Source: Manihot esculenta
Taxonomy: Eukaryota; Streptophyta; Magnoliopsida; Malpighiales; Euphorbiaceae
Reading direction: 5' to 3'
NCBI RefSeq assembly: GCF_001659605.2
Contig: NC_035170.2
Coordinates: 10,900,817 to 10,964,816, forward strand
Length of the DNA stretch: 64,000 nucleotides
The position numbers were made by a program, and so were the translations under genes. The notes under the pieces were generated by a model. That model was not told the origin of the DNA. It ran no database searches and saw only the letters and a list, made by a program, of their open reading frames with translations. Of the stretch, positions 37,001 to 43,200 are shown in pieces (positions within the stretch are counted from its first letter, which is position 1; each line of letters starts with the position of its first letter).

Positions 37001-37957
37001 GAGCATTCTACTTCCTTGTTTAACTTACCAAGGTGACCCTTGGTAACTTGCACTTCCCTAGTTGGAGACTTGGAGTCTTGATAAATTTATTGATAACCAA
37101 ATTAACATGGAGTCAAAAACTGCTTACGTTTAAAGATTTCATGAATATTTTTAATTACTTCATTATTATGCATCTTATGTAAAGCTTTACAAGGATTTAC
37201 AAGGTTTGAATGTTGGAAAGATTTATTGAGCTCCTGTTGATGTAGTCTGATTTACAAATAATAGGCATTTCTAAACCATAGAATTCAATAAACTAGTAAA
37301 GGATAAAGTTTATCTTCCAAGGGTTATAAGAGAAACCAATAAGTCAAACTCCCAAAGATGCCAGATATTGGTAATGCCATTCCTTTAGAAGCCTCCTAGA
37401 AATAGAAACCCCTAAAGAAGCAAGGAAAATAATTTCATTCTATAAAAAATAAAAGCTAGTACTATCTTGTAAAAATCGTAGCAAACCTCTCAACTAAATA
37501 TTCGAAATAGTTGTTCCACAATTTTTTGAAACTCAAACCCTAAGCCCAACTCCGATATCACATTTGCAATCTATCTAGAATTCCTTTTAAGTTTTCATCG
37601 ATTGGCATCCTGACCAAATATCAAAGAAATGAGACTTGTAAGAAAGTTCAAAAGGAGGTTTCTGGGTAATTCAGCAATTCTTTTATGATTCTGCAGTAGA
37701 GACACACATTCTGTCAAAATTCAATCAGAAAATGGAAAGTGCAGCGGTTGCATTCCTAATTCTATTAACTAATGAAATTGTCAAAATTCACTGAAAAATG
37801 CAACAATTTCATTCCACTGACCAAAGAAAATATTGAAATTGACAACAGACGGAAGGGTTTAGAATAAAAAAAAATTATGAAGAAAAATCGGAGGATGAAT
37901 ATGCATTACCTCCTTATGGAACATTGGAGAATCTTCTAGATTGACGAAGGCAGCCAT
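861..37957 (-). CDS. BAR-domain part of a class I ARF-GAP (ACAP-type, AGD2/AGD4-like), 11 exons, 3' part off-window
   Basis: Eleven minus-strand exons (listed separately) join in frame: 48+77+101+71+63+45+66+48+96+42+216 = 873 nt, 291 codons, no stop. All introns are GT-AG. The product begins [13 protein letters not shown] and carries conserved BAR blocks such as [43 protein letters not shown] and [18 protein letters not shown], then VLTYAQQ and a linker ending just before where the PH domain should start. Plant proteins of this family (AGD1-4; AGD3 is VAN3/SCARFACE) have BAR, PH, ArfGAP and ankyrin domains; they sense membrane curvature at the trans-Golgi or endosomes and stimulate GTP hydrolysis on ARF. 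The wording of the exons is closer to AGD2/AGD4 than to AGD3, from memory of the family. The catalytic ArfGAP zinc finger is not in the window. Introns 1, 2, 3, 6 and 10 contain transposable elements. Continuity of the frame argues for a functional gene. Confidence 0.93.
1455..2195. other. GC-richer insertion of unknown origin in intron 10
   Basis: This 0.74 kb block differs sharply in base composition from the AT-rich intron around it and ends just before a copia LTR. No long conserved frame is visible. It may be a LINE 5' end, a solo LTR or a captured gene piece. I could not identify TIRs, a poly-A tail or a target duplication. Confidence 0.35.
2205..5760 (+). mobile_element. Decayed Ty1/copia fragment, family 1 (LTR piece, gag, protease, integrase, RT)
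   Basis: It opens with a TGTTGACTTAT LTR start related to 12640-12835 and 25171-25369, but the LTR is cut at about 2365 and joins gag directly. A gag piece (2769-2978) and a degenerate zinc knuckle follow. The GAG-pre-integrase patch at about 3550-3610 and integrase core pieces ([47 protein letters not shown]) run to about 4330. RT blocks at 4870-5470 include [33 protein letters not shown] and YIEDIVMTG. Many stops and frameshifts show it is dead. The RNase H end and 3' LTR are missing; family 2 copia sequence starts about 30 bp later. Confidence 0.85.
6564..6785 (-). mobile_element. 222 bp solo LTR inserted in the family 2 copia
   Basis: The insert begins TGTTGAG and ends CTCAACA, and is flanked by a perfect 5 bp target duplication TGGTC (6559-6563 and 6786-6790). 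Removing it restores the copia reading found at 34910 in element D. Orientation is taken as minus because a TATATATA box and leader-like sequence read that way, and because the relative at 27909-28149 is followed on the minus strand by a PBS. It is a solo LTR left by LTR-LTR recombination. Confidence 0.88.
8387..8617 (+). repeat. 3' LTR of family 2 copia
   Basis: The LTR begins TGTTATAGG and ends TTCTACA. It matches 36521-36705, but is longer because a segment of about 45 bp around ATCTCTCATATATAAATATG is tandemly duplicated. Confidence 0.85.
8618..9559. other. Remaining part of intron 10
   Basis: The stretch is AT-rich and contains A-rich runs at about 8945-9030. I see no coding exon, RNA gene or element with clear ends here. 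Confidence 0.55.
9560..9601 (-). CDS. ARF-GAP exon 10
   Basis: The 14 codons read [14 protein letters not shown], in phase 0, with acceptor TTTAG|GG and donor CAG|GTGAGA. It is followed by the 8,483 bp intron 10. Confidence 0.93.
9698..9793 (-). CDS. ARF-GAP exon 9
   Basis: The 32 codons include the strongly conserved [20 protein letters not shown] followed by FKL. The acceptor is CTCAG|GT and the donor CTG|GTCTGA. It encodes the last helix of the BAR domain and is followed by a 96 bp intron. Confidence 0.94.
9887..9934 (-). CDS. ARF-GAP exon 8
   Basis: The 16 codons read [16 protein letters not shown], in phase 0. The acceptor is GACAG|GG and the donor CTA|GTGTGC. It is followed by a short 93 bp intron. 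Confidence 0.92.
9935..11041. other. ARF-GAP intron 7, no recognisable element
   Basis: The 1,107 bp are AT-rich intron between exons 8 and 7. The short reading frames show no conserved motif, and I see no terminal repeats. Confidence 0.6.
11042..11107 (-). CDS. ARF-GAP exon 7
   Basis: The 22 codons read [20 protein letters not shown] then EE, in phase 0 at both ends. The acceptor is GGCAG|TC and the donor GAG|GTGTGC. It encodes the basic REKF-SLKK block of the BAR domain. Confidence 0.93.
11607..11736. mobile_element. Fragment related to the hAT-type element at 16177
   Basis: It begins CATGGTTTTATATAACAGCC, close to the terminus of the 16177-17112 element, and keeps the GCCATTACAGTAATG style of repeats. 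No second end or target duplication is seen because a gypsy LTR starts at 11737. Confidence 0.5.
11737..12087 (-). repeat. Gypsy J LTR, copy 1 (3')
   Basis: On the plus strand it begins TGATGCAACACAGC and ends GAGTCAAGCA. It shares the TAAGTAACACTCAC and TAGGAGACAG blocks with 17195-17582 but has shorter A-rich tracts. Confidence 0.8.
12081..12639 (-). pseudogene. Gypsy J integrase C-terminus
   Basis: The minus-strand reading contains [28 protein letters not shown], then a frameshift and [33 protein letters not shown] and [11 protein letters not shown], which is the typical integrase C-terminal (GPY/F-like) region of plant Ty3/gypsy. Several stops and one frame change show decay. It is cut at 12639 by the family 1 LTR of element C. 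Confidence 0.82.
12640..12835 (+). repeat. Family 1 copia 5' LTR with adjacent PBS
   Basis: It begins TGTTGACTTATG and ends ATTCATCA, followed directly by TGGTATTAGAGC at 12836-12847 (initiator-Met tRNA type PBS). A TGTGTATAAATAG box lies at about 12751. Confidence 0.8.
15349..15536 (+). repeat. Family 2 copia 3' LTR
   Basis: It begins TGTTGTAGGAAG after the purine tract AAGGGAGAG and ends CCTCTACA. It matches 36521-36705. Confidence 0.82.
15541..16168 (-). pseudogene. Gypsy J gag fragment
   Basis: The minus-strand reading shows [20 protein letters not shown] followed, after a stop, by [20 protein letters not shown] and [12 protein letters not shown]. This is the classic retrotransposon gag core of Ty3/gypsy elements. 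It is broken by a stop after FLD and by the hAT insertion on its N-terminal side. Confidence 0.8.
16177..17112. mobile_element. 936 bp non-autonomous hAT-type element with 8 bp target duplication
   Basis: The ends are inverted (CATGGTTTTAAAT and ATTTAAAACCATG minus a few changes), and the element is bordered by a perfect 8 bp direct repeat GTTGAAGG at 16169-16176 and 17113-17120. An 8 bp duplication and a CA-start terminal repeat are typical of the hAT superfamily. There is no transposase frame. Subterminal CGGCTGTTA/TAACGG-type motifs repeat near both ends. It sits between the PBS and the gag of gypsy J, so it is younger than J. Confidence 0.85.
17195..17582 (-). repeat. Gypsy J LTR, copy 2 (5')
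   Basis: On the plus strand it begins TGATGCATATCTAAG and ends GAGTCAAGCA. The PBS (minus strand TGGTATAAGAGC, 17192-17181) lies two bases inside the element, which identifies this copy as the 5' LTR. Confidence 0.82.
17605..18123. mobile_element. Second, diverged copy of the hAT-type element
   Basis: Its right part (TTTGCAAATTTTTCAAAAAA, then GCCATTGCAATAATG and the end GCAACCATG) follows the order of the 16177-17112 copy. The left terminus is altered, and no target duplication can be seen. Confidence 0.6.
18124..20084. other. Intron 6 stretch without a recognised gene
   Basis: Moderately AT-rich sequence. I suspected LINE-derived sequence on the minus strand at 18170-18860 but saw no clear RT motif. 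Only the hexamer microsatellite at 19460 is certain. Confidence 0.5.
19460..19497. repeat. (TGATTG)n hexamer microsatellite
   Basis: Six tandem GATTGT units are visible. In one frame they read as a Cys-Asp repeat, which is an artefact of the repeat and not a protein signal. Confidence 0.9.
20085..20318. mobile_element. MITE with GGGTCTGTTTGGC-type inverted ends
   Basis: The left end AGGGTCTGTTTGGCAAT and the reverse complement of the right end (AGAGTCCATTTGACATT) pair with a few mismatches over about 17 bp. This is a common plant MITE terminus. A clear target duplication is not visible, so the superfamily is uncertain. Confidence 0.55.
20641..20685 (-). CDS. ARF-GAP exon 6
   Basis: The 15 codons read [15 protein letters not shown], in phase 0 at both ends, with acceptor CTCCAG and donor CAG|GTAATT. 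Intron 6 (9,533 bp) follows and holds the nested gypsy/copia/hAT cluster. Confidence 0.93.
21709..21771 (-). CDS. ARF-GAP exon 5
   Basis: The 21 codons read [20 protein letters not shown] plus K, in phase 0 at both ends. The acceptor CATTACAG|GT sits at the edge of a perfect 102 bp tandem duplication, so a second identical acceptor lies 102 bp upstream in the intron. The donor is AAG|GTGCTT. Confidence 0.93.
21771..21974. repeat. Perfect 102 bp tandem duplication overlapping the exon 5 acceptor
   Basis: The blocks 21771-21872 and 21873-21974 are identical base for base. Each begins CCTGTAATGG, which on the minus strand is the CATTACAGG acceptor of exon 5. Identity suggests a recent event. 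Confidence 0.95.
22600..22670 (-). CDS. ARF-GAP exon 4
   Basis: The 71 nt exon completes the split Gly codon and reads [20 protein letters not shown] followed by LSSQ. The acceptor is GATGCAG|GT and the donor CAA|GTGAGT. It matches the central BAR block with the FREL-TYK pattern. Confidence 0.93.
22671..23404. other. Start of intron 3, no recognised feature
   Basis: AT-rich sequence between exon 4 and the TRIM. The small frames at 22676-22864 and 23020-23238 have no recognisable motif. Confidence 0.55.
23410..23720 (+). mobile_element. Complete 311 bp TRIM retrotransposon
   Basis: Two 115 bp terminal direct repeats (23410-23524 and 23606-23720) begin TGTTAAATCC or TGTTGAATCC and end AATTTAACA. 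The 81 bp interior starts with the PBS-like TGATATCAAAGTC and ends with the purine tract ATGAGGGGATG. A 5 bp target duplication AAATT lies at 23405-23409 and 23721-23725. Size and structure fit a terminal-repeat retrotransposon in miniature. The two repeats differ at roughly ten positions, so it is not a recent insertion. No 5S-like (Cassandra) segment is seen. Confidence 0.95.
23726..24031. other. Intron 3 spacer between TRIM and copia E
   Basis: About 300 bp of AT-rich sequence. The short frames on both strands lack recognisable motifs. Confidence 0.5.
24037..24191 (-). repeat. 3' LTR of copia E
   Basis: On the plus strand it begins TGTGAAGAGTATG and ends CTGACTTAACA. The purine tract TTTCTCCTCAAGTTGGGG (plus strand) borders it at 24192. 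Confidence 0.82.
24841..26325 (+). mobile_element. Family 1 copia fragment F nested in E, with two successive LTR-PBS units
   Basis: The first LTR (24841-25032, TGTTGACC to ATTCTTCA) is followed by PBS TGGTATCAGAGC (25033-25044). About 125 bp later a second related LTR (25171-25369) is followed by PBS TGGTATTAGAGC (25370-25381). After a leader, the sequence jumps to the protease and its downstream region (25775-26155: [40 protein letters not shown]) and the GAG-pre-integrase patch QWHRQLGHP, then stops at about 26325. The protease has DSSA where DSGA is usual, so the active-site Gly is lost. Confidence 0.82.
27058..27234 (-). repeat. 5' LTR of copia E
   Basis: On the plus strand it runs CGTGAAGAGAATTT to CCTTCCTTAACA and aligns with 24037-24191. 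The terminal CA has mutated to CG. Confidence 0.82.
27328..27382. repeat. (GT)n then (GA)n microsatellite near exon 3
   Basis: A GT run (27328-27348) and a GA run (27358-27382) are directly visible. They start about 55 bp past the exon 3 donor, in intron 3. Confidence 0.9.
27437..27537 (-). CDS. ARF-GAP exon 3
   Basis: The exon starts with the G that completes the split Met codon and encodes [20 protein letters not shown] followed by [13 protein letters not shown]. It ends with one base of a Gly codon. The donor G|GTTGAT is a weak but legitimate GT site. A GT/GA microsatellite lies about 55 bp into the downstream intron. Confidence 0.92.
27716..28149 (-). mobile_element. TRIM-like element with two unlike terminal repeats
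   Basis: On the minus strand an LTR of the same type as the solo LTR at 6564 (28149-27909, TGTTGAGATAC to GTTTCA) is followed at once by PBS TGGTATAAGAGTC (27908-27896). A short interior ends in GATGTGAGGGGCG, and then comes a 114 bp terminal repeat of the 23410 TRIM family (27829-27716, TGTTGAATCTC to AATTTAACA). Flanking pentamers are GGAAT and GAAAT, a one-mismatch target duplication. This suggests one insertion of a recombinant miniature element. Confidence 0.7.
28185..28420. repeat. Diverged two-unit tandem repeat in intron 2
   Basis: A unit of roughly 100 bp containing GCATCAAACTTTGTTATCC and GGTATTGGACATAAAGAG is followed by a diverged copy with GCATCAAAATTTTGTTATTC and GGTGTTGGACATAGAGAG. 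Confidence 0.6.
28421..29287. other. Intron 2 stretch, AT-rich with GA-rich tracts
   Basis: Purine-rich runs at about 28710-28870 are visible. There is no gene or bounded element. Confidence 0.5.
29288..30076. mobile_element. 789 bp Mutator-type MITE with long inverted ends
   Basis: The left end GGGAGATTTATAATTTAGTC and the right end read in reverse complement (GGGAGATTTACATTTTAGTC) stay alignable for about 150 bp, including TTAATAAGTCAGTCCCTGCA and AAAACGTCCTTA. The flanks TCTCATTAA (29279-29287) and TATCATTAA (30077-30085) form a 9 bp duplication with one mismatch, as for Mutator-like elements. The centre holds a pyrimidine-rich block with CTT and CAT microsatellites (29450-29740) and a further inverted-end copy (29745-29870). 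No transposase is present. Confidence 0.85.
29450..29740. repeat. Pyrimidine-rich (CTT)n/(CCT)n/(CAT)n low-complexity block
   Basis: The block is nearly pure TTC/CTT trinucleotides with CAT interruptions, inside the MULE-type MITE. It gives a spurious Leu/Ser/Phe-rich frame. Confidence 0.92.
30129..30281. repeat. 59 bp tandem repeat, about 2.5 units
   Basis: Units beginning TTACCTAAAACCATCAAAAC recur with a 59 bp period at about 30129, 30188 and 30247. They lie about 60 bp past the exon 2 donor, in intron 2. Confidence 0.88.
30344..30420 (-). CDS. ARF-GAP exon 2
   Basis: The 77 nt exon reads [20 protein letters not shown] followed by GCKKF and two bases (AT) of the next Met codon. The acceptor is ACAG and the donor AT|GTAAGT. 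It encodes the first long helix of the BAR domain. Confidence 0.93.
30421..31947. other. Intron 1, 3' third, with two AGGC-rich repeat patches
   Basis: Mostly AT-rich. Patches at about 30740-30960 and 31585-31700 share GTTTTAAAA/GTTAAAAT starts and several AAGGCAC/AGGCAC words, so they look like two old copies of one dispersed repeat. No coding exon is seen. Confidence 0.5.
32441..33364 (+). pseudogene. Copia D gag with zinc knuckle, frameshifted
   Basis: Starting near [20 protein letters not shown], the gag N-terminal block reads on with a small internal duplication (LRSIDLRSI). It changes frame near 32630 and resumes at 32843 with [20 protein letters not shown] and [21 protein letters not shown] knuckle, [14 protein letters not shown], lies at about 33159-33200, fitting CX2CX4HX4C. 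Gag packages the element RNA in cytoplasmic particles. Two stops around 32650-32830 break it. Confidence 0.85.
33386..36500 (+). pseudogene. Copia D pol (protease-integrase-RT-RNase H), broken
   Basis: Protease: [14 protein letters not shown] with the catalytic DSGA intact. GAG-pre-integrase: [16 protein letters not shown] and [10 protein letters not shown]. Integrase: [29 protein letters not shown] and SQNGVAER supply the D, D and E positions. After a frameshift at about 34257 the linker reads FGCTCFV and [53 protein letters not shown] then a stop at 35170, [11 protein letters not shown] at about 35545. RNase [30 protein letters not shown] and [14 protein letters not shown]. At least five breaks separate these blocks. 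The polyprotein is not translatable, but every domain is present. Confidence 0.87.
36521..36705 (+). repeat. Complete 3' LTR of copia D
   Basis: It begins TGTTATAGG and ends ATTCTACA, with CATGTATAAATAGG as a TATA-like box at about 36650. It is the shortest and probably least altered family 2 LTR here. Confidence 0.88.
36706..37909. other. 5' part of ARF-GAP intron 1
   Basis: AT-rich. A short tandem TAATTATCATAATCAAA repeat starts at about 36715. There is no gene-like signal. Confidence 0.55.
37910..37957 (-). CDS. ARF-GAP exon 1 (start codon)
   Basis: The exon has 16 codons, [16 protein letters not shown]. The ATG at 37957-37955 is preceded by a purine-rich leader, and the LEDSPMF block is the usual N-terminus of this family. 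The donor GAG|GTAATG is in phase 0. Intron 1 (7,489 bp) follows. Confidence 0.92.
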
Positions 37958-38640
37958 TTTCCCTCTTCTTTAAATAAATAAATACCTCCTTTTCTTTCTC
38001 TTCAGCTCAGCCTCTGATCCAATTCCACACACAATTTACTCAAACCTAGAGGTAATCAATCTAAACCAAAAATAAACAGCAGATACCAGATATGGAATCA
38101 AAAAATCTGAAATAGCCAAAAGAGCCATCTTCACAAGCTCATTTAACAAGTTGAGCGATAAAATTCCAAAATAAATAAATAGGCAATCCAGCAAGTTCTC
38201 AGTAACTTGGAATCCCATTCCACTGGATCCTCAATAAGGCCACCAAAACTTATCCATAAAAGGGAAAACTCGGATCAATTAAACTAGCAATGGCAAGATA
38301 GATTAGGAATCGACAAATGCACAAGTTCAAAGCTTCAACCCAATCATTAAAGGCACATGTACTCTTCATAAATAAAACAAAGGGAGGCGAGTTGAAAAGT
38401 GGAACCTTAAACCGCAGGAGCTTGAGTGAACCGAATTAAAACAAAACGTAGATGGAGATGGGAGTTGAAGCTCGACTTGTAATTGGGAAGCGGAGAAGGG
38501 AATTAGGGAATGAGAAATAACACAATCGCGGTTAGGAACAGGTAGATTATGAACGACTTGTCGTTTTTCTGTTTTTCTTTTTCTTTTTTCTTTTTTTTTT
38601 TGTGTTGAAATGAGAACGACCAACTGTCTTCAGCTGAGCA
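37958..38640 (-). promoter_or_regulatory. Probable 5' leader and proximal promoter of the ARF-GAP gene
   Basis: On the minus strand, upstream of the ATG, lie a GA-rich leader (37958-38010), an AT-rich stretch with a short upstream frame (38218-38036), and a pyrimidine-rich, GC-richer stretch (38370-38640) typical of plant leaders. A leader intron is possible. The transcription start cannot be fixed by eye. Confidence 0.4.
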
Positions 38641-39717
38641 TGACCTGTTCACGCGGTTTACCATGTTTATCTATCCGCAGGTTTTGACCGGTTCTTGACT
38701 CGGTCAATAGATGACCCAAAATCGGATGGAATGTATTATACAACATCAAATCCTTATGTCAAAAAATAAAACCCGAATTTTGGGCTCTTATAAATTTTTA
38801 ATTTGCCGATAAAATGCACAAATTAATATAAACTACACAATGAAAATATAATTTTATTTCTAATTTCTATTTATTTTAAACTGAAATTTTTTAAATTAAA
38901 ATAATTGAATTACTTTTAACTATTACGTTTTAAAATATAAGTAAATTGGTTTAATTGAATTTGTATAAAAAATTAGTTTTCCAAACATATTTATGGTTTC
39001 CGCATTATGGTCTCCAAATAGTTGTTTGATCGTCTTGTCTTTTAATTGTATTTACTTTTATGTTTATAAAATATTGGTTGTTAAAACTTGAAATCAATTT
39101 TATTAGTTACATTAATCTAAATTTTTGCATTTAAGAAAATCGCTAGAGAATATAGTCCAATAACTGAAATTTTGTTGTCTAAGGATGTGTTTACATATTA
39201 TGTTTTGCATTGATCTATATGGTTATGTTTTATGGAAGAGTTTATTTTTATGTAAACTTTTTAATGGCTAAAATGAAAATTGATGGACAAATCAAACAAA
39301 ATCAAGATATACTTTTTATACTTTTTATGATTTCTACTCTATAATTTCTGAGTCGTTGTGTGTTCTTTATTTTCTATTTTACTTTATTTGCCTTTTGTGT
39401 TGAAAACTCTTAAACGTTGAAACTTAAATCAGTTCTAATTAGTTTGAGTAATCTAGATGCGTTTTGTTTTATGAAAATTATTAGAGAATATTGTCTAATA
39501 TCCGAAATTGTGTTGATCAAAACTATTTTTTATATGTTATAGTTTGCATGGATTGGATGGTTTTACTATGGATGTTCTATTGATATGTTTTGATTAATTG
39601 TTTGTAAAAGTTTCTTGTTATGTAATCTTTTAATATTAAAACCAAAGATAGACAAAAAAAACCAATATATTTTTAATTTGATTTAATTTGATTAGGCATT
39701 TAAACTCGATTTAGTTT
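38641..39717. other. Intergenic, strongly AT-rich
   Basis: No element ends, RNA gene or coding signal seen. It separates the ARF-GAP 5' end from the gypsy cluster. Confidence 0.6.
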
Positions 39718-40258
39718 TGATACTACATAATAATCGTCCAAAATAAATCATAAACTGTTACCACATGACAGGATCAGGTAATAAAGATTTAGTAAGTGGG
39801 AAGCATAGTTCCACCAGAAGAAAGAAAACTAGGACAGCTCAAACACCCAGTTTATCATCAACATTCGTCCTCTCCTAAATAGGACGTATTTTAGTATAAA
39901 GTTACCATTATCAGACACAGTCCAGCACATCCTATTATATCTGTAATCATGACATCACCAACCTATTAGCTGGCAATATTTCTTATCAAACAGCCAGCCA
40001 CATCATCGTCAAATTATCTAAAAATATTATATTTATCTCCACCTTTTTATAGTATAAAAGAAGAAATATCACAGAGACAAAGATATGTTATTTTCTTACA
40101 CTATTCAAGTTCTAAGTAATTTATTGCATTTATCCCATTCTTCAGTATACTTATTTGAGTATCGAAATGGCTGCCGTGGACATCCCACCACCTCACATTC
40201 TCTTTATTGCGAGTCTACCCAATCACAGCATAACTCAGTTTTTTGGCTACATCATTTA
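39718..40258 (+). repeat. 5' LTR (and leader) of element I
   Basis: It begins TGATACTACATAATAATC. A TATAAAAG box lies at 40053-40060. At 40150-40200 TATTTGAGTATCG and CCGTGGACATCCC resemble U5 of plant gypsy LTRs. Gypsy G starts at about 40260. Confidence 0.6.
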
Positions 40259-40261
40259 GTC

Positions 40262-43200
40262 TCAAAGTCGACTCCCATAGCGAAGGATCCCTTTGCTATC
40301 AAATCTGAACTCTGCACTGTTGCCTGACTGAACAGTCCTGGCAATTTTCATCAATTCAGGTTCCTCATGCTGTTTCTGCGCTATCTGCTCCAGAAACACT
40401 GGTGTCACTCTCATTTGTGCTATCAACGCACCCGTACCAGACAACTCTAGCTGTAACCCTTCCTCTATGAGCTTATAAAGCTCCATCACTACTGGTCTCC
40501 GCTCTACTGCTATATGGGATAAACTGCCTAGTGACTTCTGGCTTAGGGCGTCTGCCACCACATTCGCCTTACCCGGATGATACTGGATCTTACAATCATA
40601 ATCACTGAGCAATTCTACCCATCTTCTCTGCCTCAAATTCAGTTCTCTCTGACTCAGGATATACTGTAAACTCTTATGATCGGTGAAGATCTCGCATTTA
40701 ACCCCGTAGAGGTAATGCCGCCACATCTTGAGTGCAAAGATAACTGCTGCCATCTCAAGGTCATGGGTGGGGTAATTCAACTCGTGCTTCTTCAACTGTC
40801 TAGAAGCATAAGCAATCACCCTATCCTGCTGCATCAAAACACAACCCAATCCCACTCGAGACGCATCACAGAACACTGTGAAATCCTCATTACTGACAGG
40901 CAAAGCCAACACCGGTGCTGATGTCAGTCTCCTCTTGAGCTCCTCAAAGCTCTTTTCACACTGGTCTGACCAGACAAACTTCTGGTTCTTCTGAGTCAGT
41001 TTGGTTATAGGAGCAGCTATCTTCGAGAAGTCTTGAACGAACCTCCTGTAGTAACCTGCCAGTCCCAGAAAGCTTTTAATCTCAGTCACTGTCGTGGGTC
41101 TGGGCCAGTTAGCTACAGTCTCTATCTTCTTAGGGTCTACCTCAATCCCTTCTGCTGATACCATGTGTCCCAAGAAGGAAATGCTCCTCAACCAAAACTC
41201 ACACTTAGAGAACTTGGCATACAAATCATGCTCTCTCAGTGTCTACAGAACTATCCTCAGATGCTGGGCATGCTCCTCTGCATCTCTGGAATACACTAAG
41301 ATGTCATCGATAAAAACAATAACAAAGTGATCCAGATACGCGCTGAAAACTCTGTTCATGAGATCCATGAATGCTGCAGGGGCGTTAGTCAACCCGAACG
41401 GCATCACTAAGAACTCATAATGCCCATATCTGGTCCTGAAAGCTGTCTTTGGCACATCTGCCTCTCTGACCCTCAACTGATGATACCCGGATCTCAGATC
41501 TATTTTCGAGAAACAACCTGCTCCAGCTAGCTGGTCAAATAGATCATCAATCCTAGGTAGAGGATACCTATTCTTGGTAGTGACCTTGTTCAACTGTCTG
41601 TAGTCGATACAAAGTCTGAGGGATCCATCCTTCTTTCTGACAAAGAGCACTGGATCACCCCAAGGTGAGGTACTAGGGCGGATGAAATCCTTATCTACCA
41701 AATCCTGCAACTGTTCTTTCAACTCCTTTAACTCTGCTGGCGCCATCCTGTAGGGAGGAATAGAGATAGGTCTGGTATCTGGCAGTAAGTCTATTTCAAA
41801 CTCTATCTCCCTACCAGGTGGTAGTCCTGGAAGTTCGTATGGGAAAACATCTGGAAACTCTCGGACTACTGGTATCGAAGCTGGTTCCCTAACCTGTCTG
41901 TCTAGCTCTCTCACATGAGCTAGAAACCCCTGACAACCCCTCCTAAGCAAACGATGAGCCTGAAGGGCTGAAATCAAACCTCTGGGTGTACCTCTCCTGT
42001 CTCCCCTGAAGACACACTCTGACCCATCCTGATCTCTGAGACTAACTACCTTCTCTCTACAGTCCAAGGTCGCACCATATGCAGATAACCAATCCATCCC
42101 TAGAATGACATCAAAATCTGTCAAGTCTAGAACTACAAGGTCAGCTGGAAGGCATCTACCCTCTATGAACACTGGACTGAAACGACAGACTGACACTGCC
42201 ACTGATGGGTCACACTTGGGTCCACTGACCCAAAGAGGATACTCTAACTCAGAAATCATCAAACCCAACCTCTCTATGGCTCTCGAAGCAATAAAGGAAT
42301 GAGAAGCACCGGGGTCCATCAAAGCATACACATTTGAACACCCAATGATGAGATTACCTGACACCACTGTGTTCGACGTGTTAGCCTCCTCCTGTGTCAC
42401 AGTGAAAATCCGTGCTGGGGCTACCGGATTTCCACCTCGGGAACCTGCTGCTGAAGTAGAGGCTGCCCCTCTCCCTCTACCTCTGCCACTACTCTGAGGC
42501 ACGGCTGGAGCTGCTGGCTGTACTACACTGCCTGAACTCATCTGCTGGGATGGTGCAAAGGTCACCTGAGGACATTCCCGAGCAAAATGCCCTTCCTGTC
42601 CACATTTATAACAGGCTGAAGATCCCAACTGACAAGCTCCCTTGTGTGGTCTCCCACATCTCCTACAAATTGGACTGCTTGCGCCAGAGCTTGAGCTACT
42701 ACCCATTCCCAGACCAGACTTGACTTTGCTCCAAAACTTATTCTTTGTTCCTTTTGCCTTTTCCCATCTTTTGCTACCTGAAATTGCTACACTGGGGGCC
42801 TTAGAACCCGAAGCCTGTGCCTTTGACTGTCTCTGAATATTGGCACTTGCTTCCATTTTCCTGGCTGCGTCCACTATAGAGTGGAAACTCTCCTTTTCTG
42901 CTGGAAGAATCAAGGAAGAATACCTGGGATGCAATCTCATAGTATATCTCCTTGCCTTCTTTTGATCAGTATCATAGGCTTGACCCACATACTGAAGCAA
43001 ATCCAGAAATTTATCTGTAAATTCATCAACACTCATCTCATCTGTCTGTCTCAACTGCTCAAATTCTATGACTTTCATCTCCCTGAAGCTGTCAGGAAAA
43101 GCCCACCCTGCAAACTCATTGGCGAACTCTCCCCATGACATACTGTCCACCCTGGGCTTCATATAATTCTTGAACCATTCTCGAGCTTTCTTACACTTCA

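Noticed and set aside
38036..38623. Two minus-strand frames upstream of the ARF-GAP start
   Set aside because: They lie in the probable leader or promoter, have no homology that I recognise and are interrupted by stops in the frame of exon 1.
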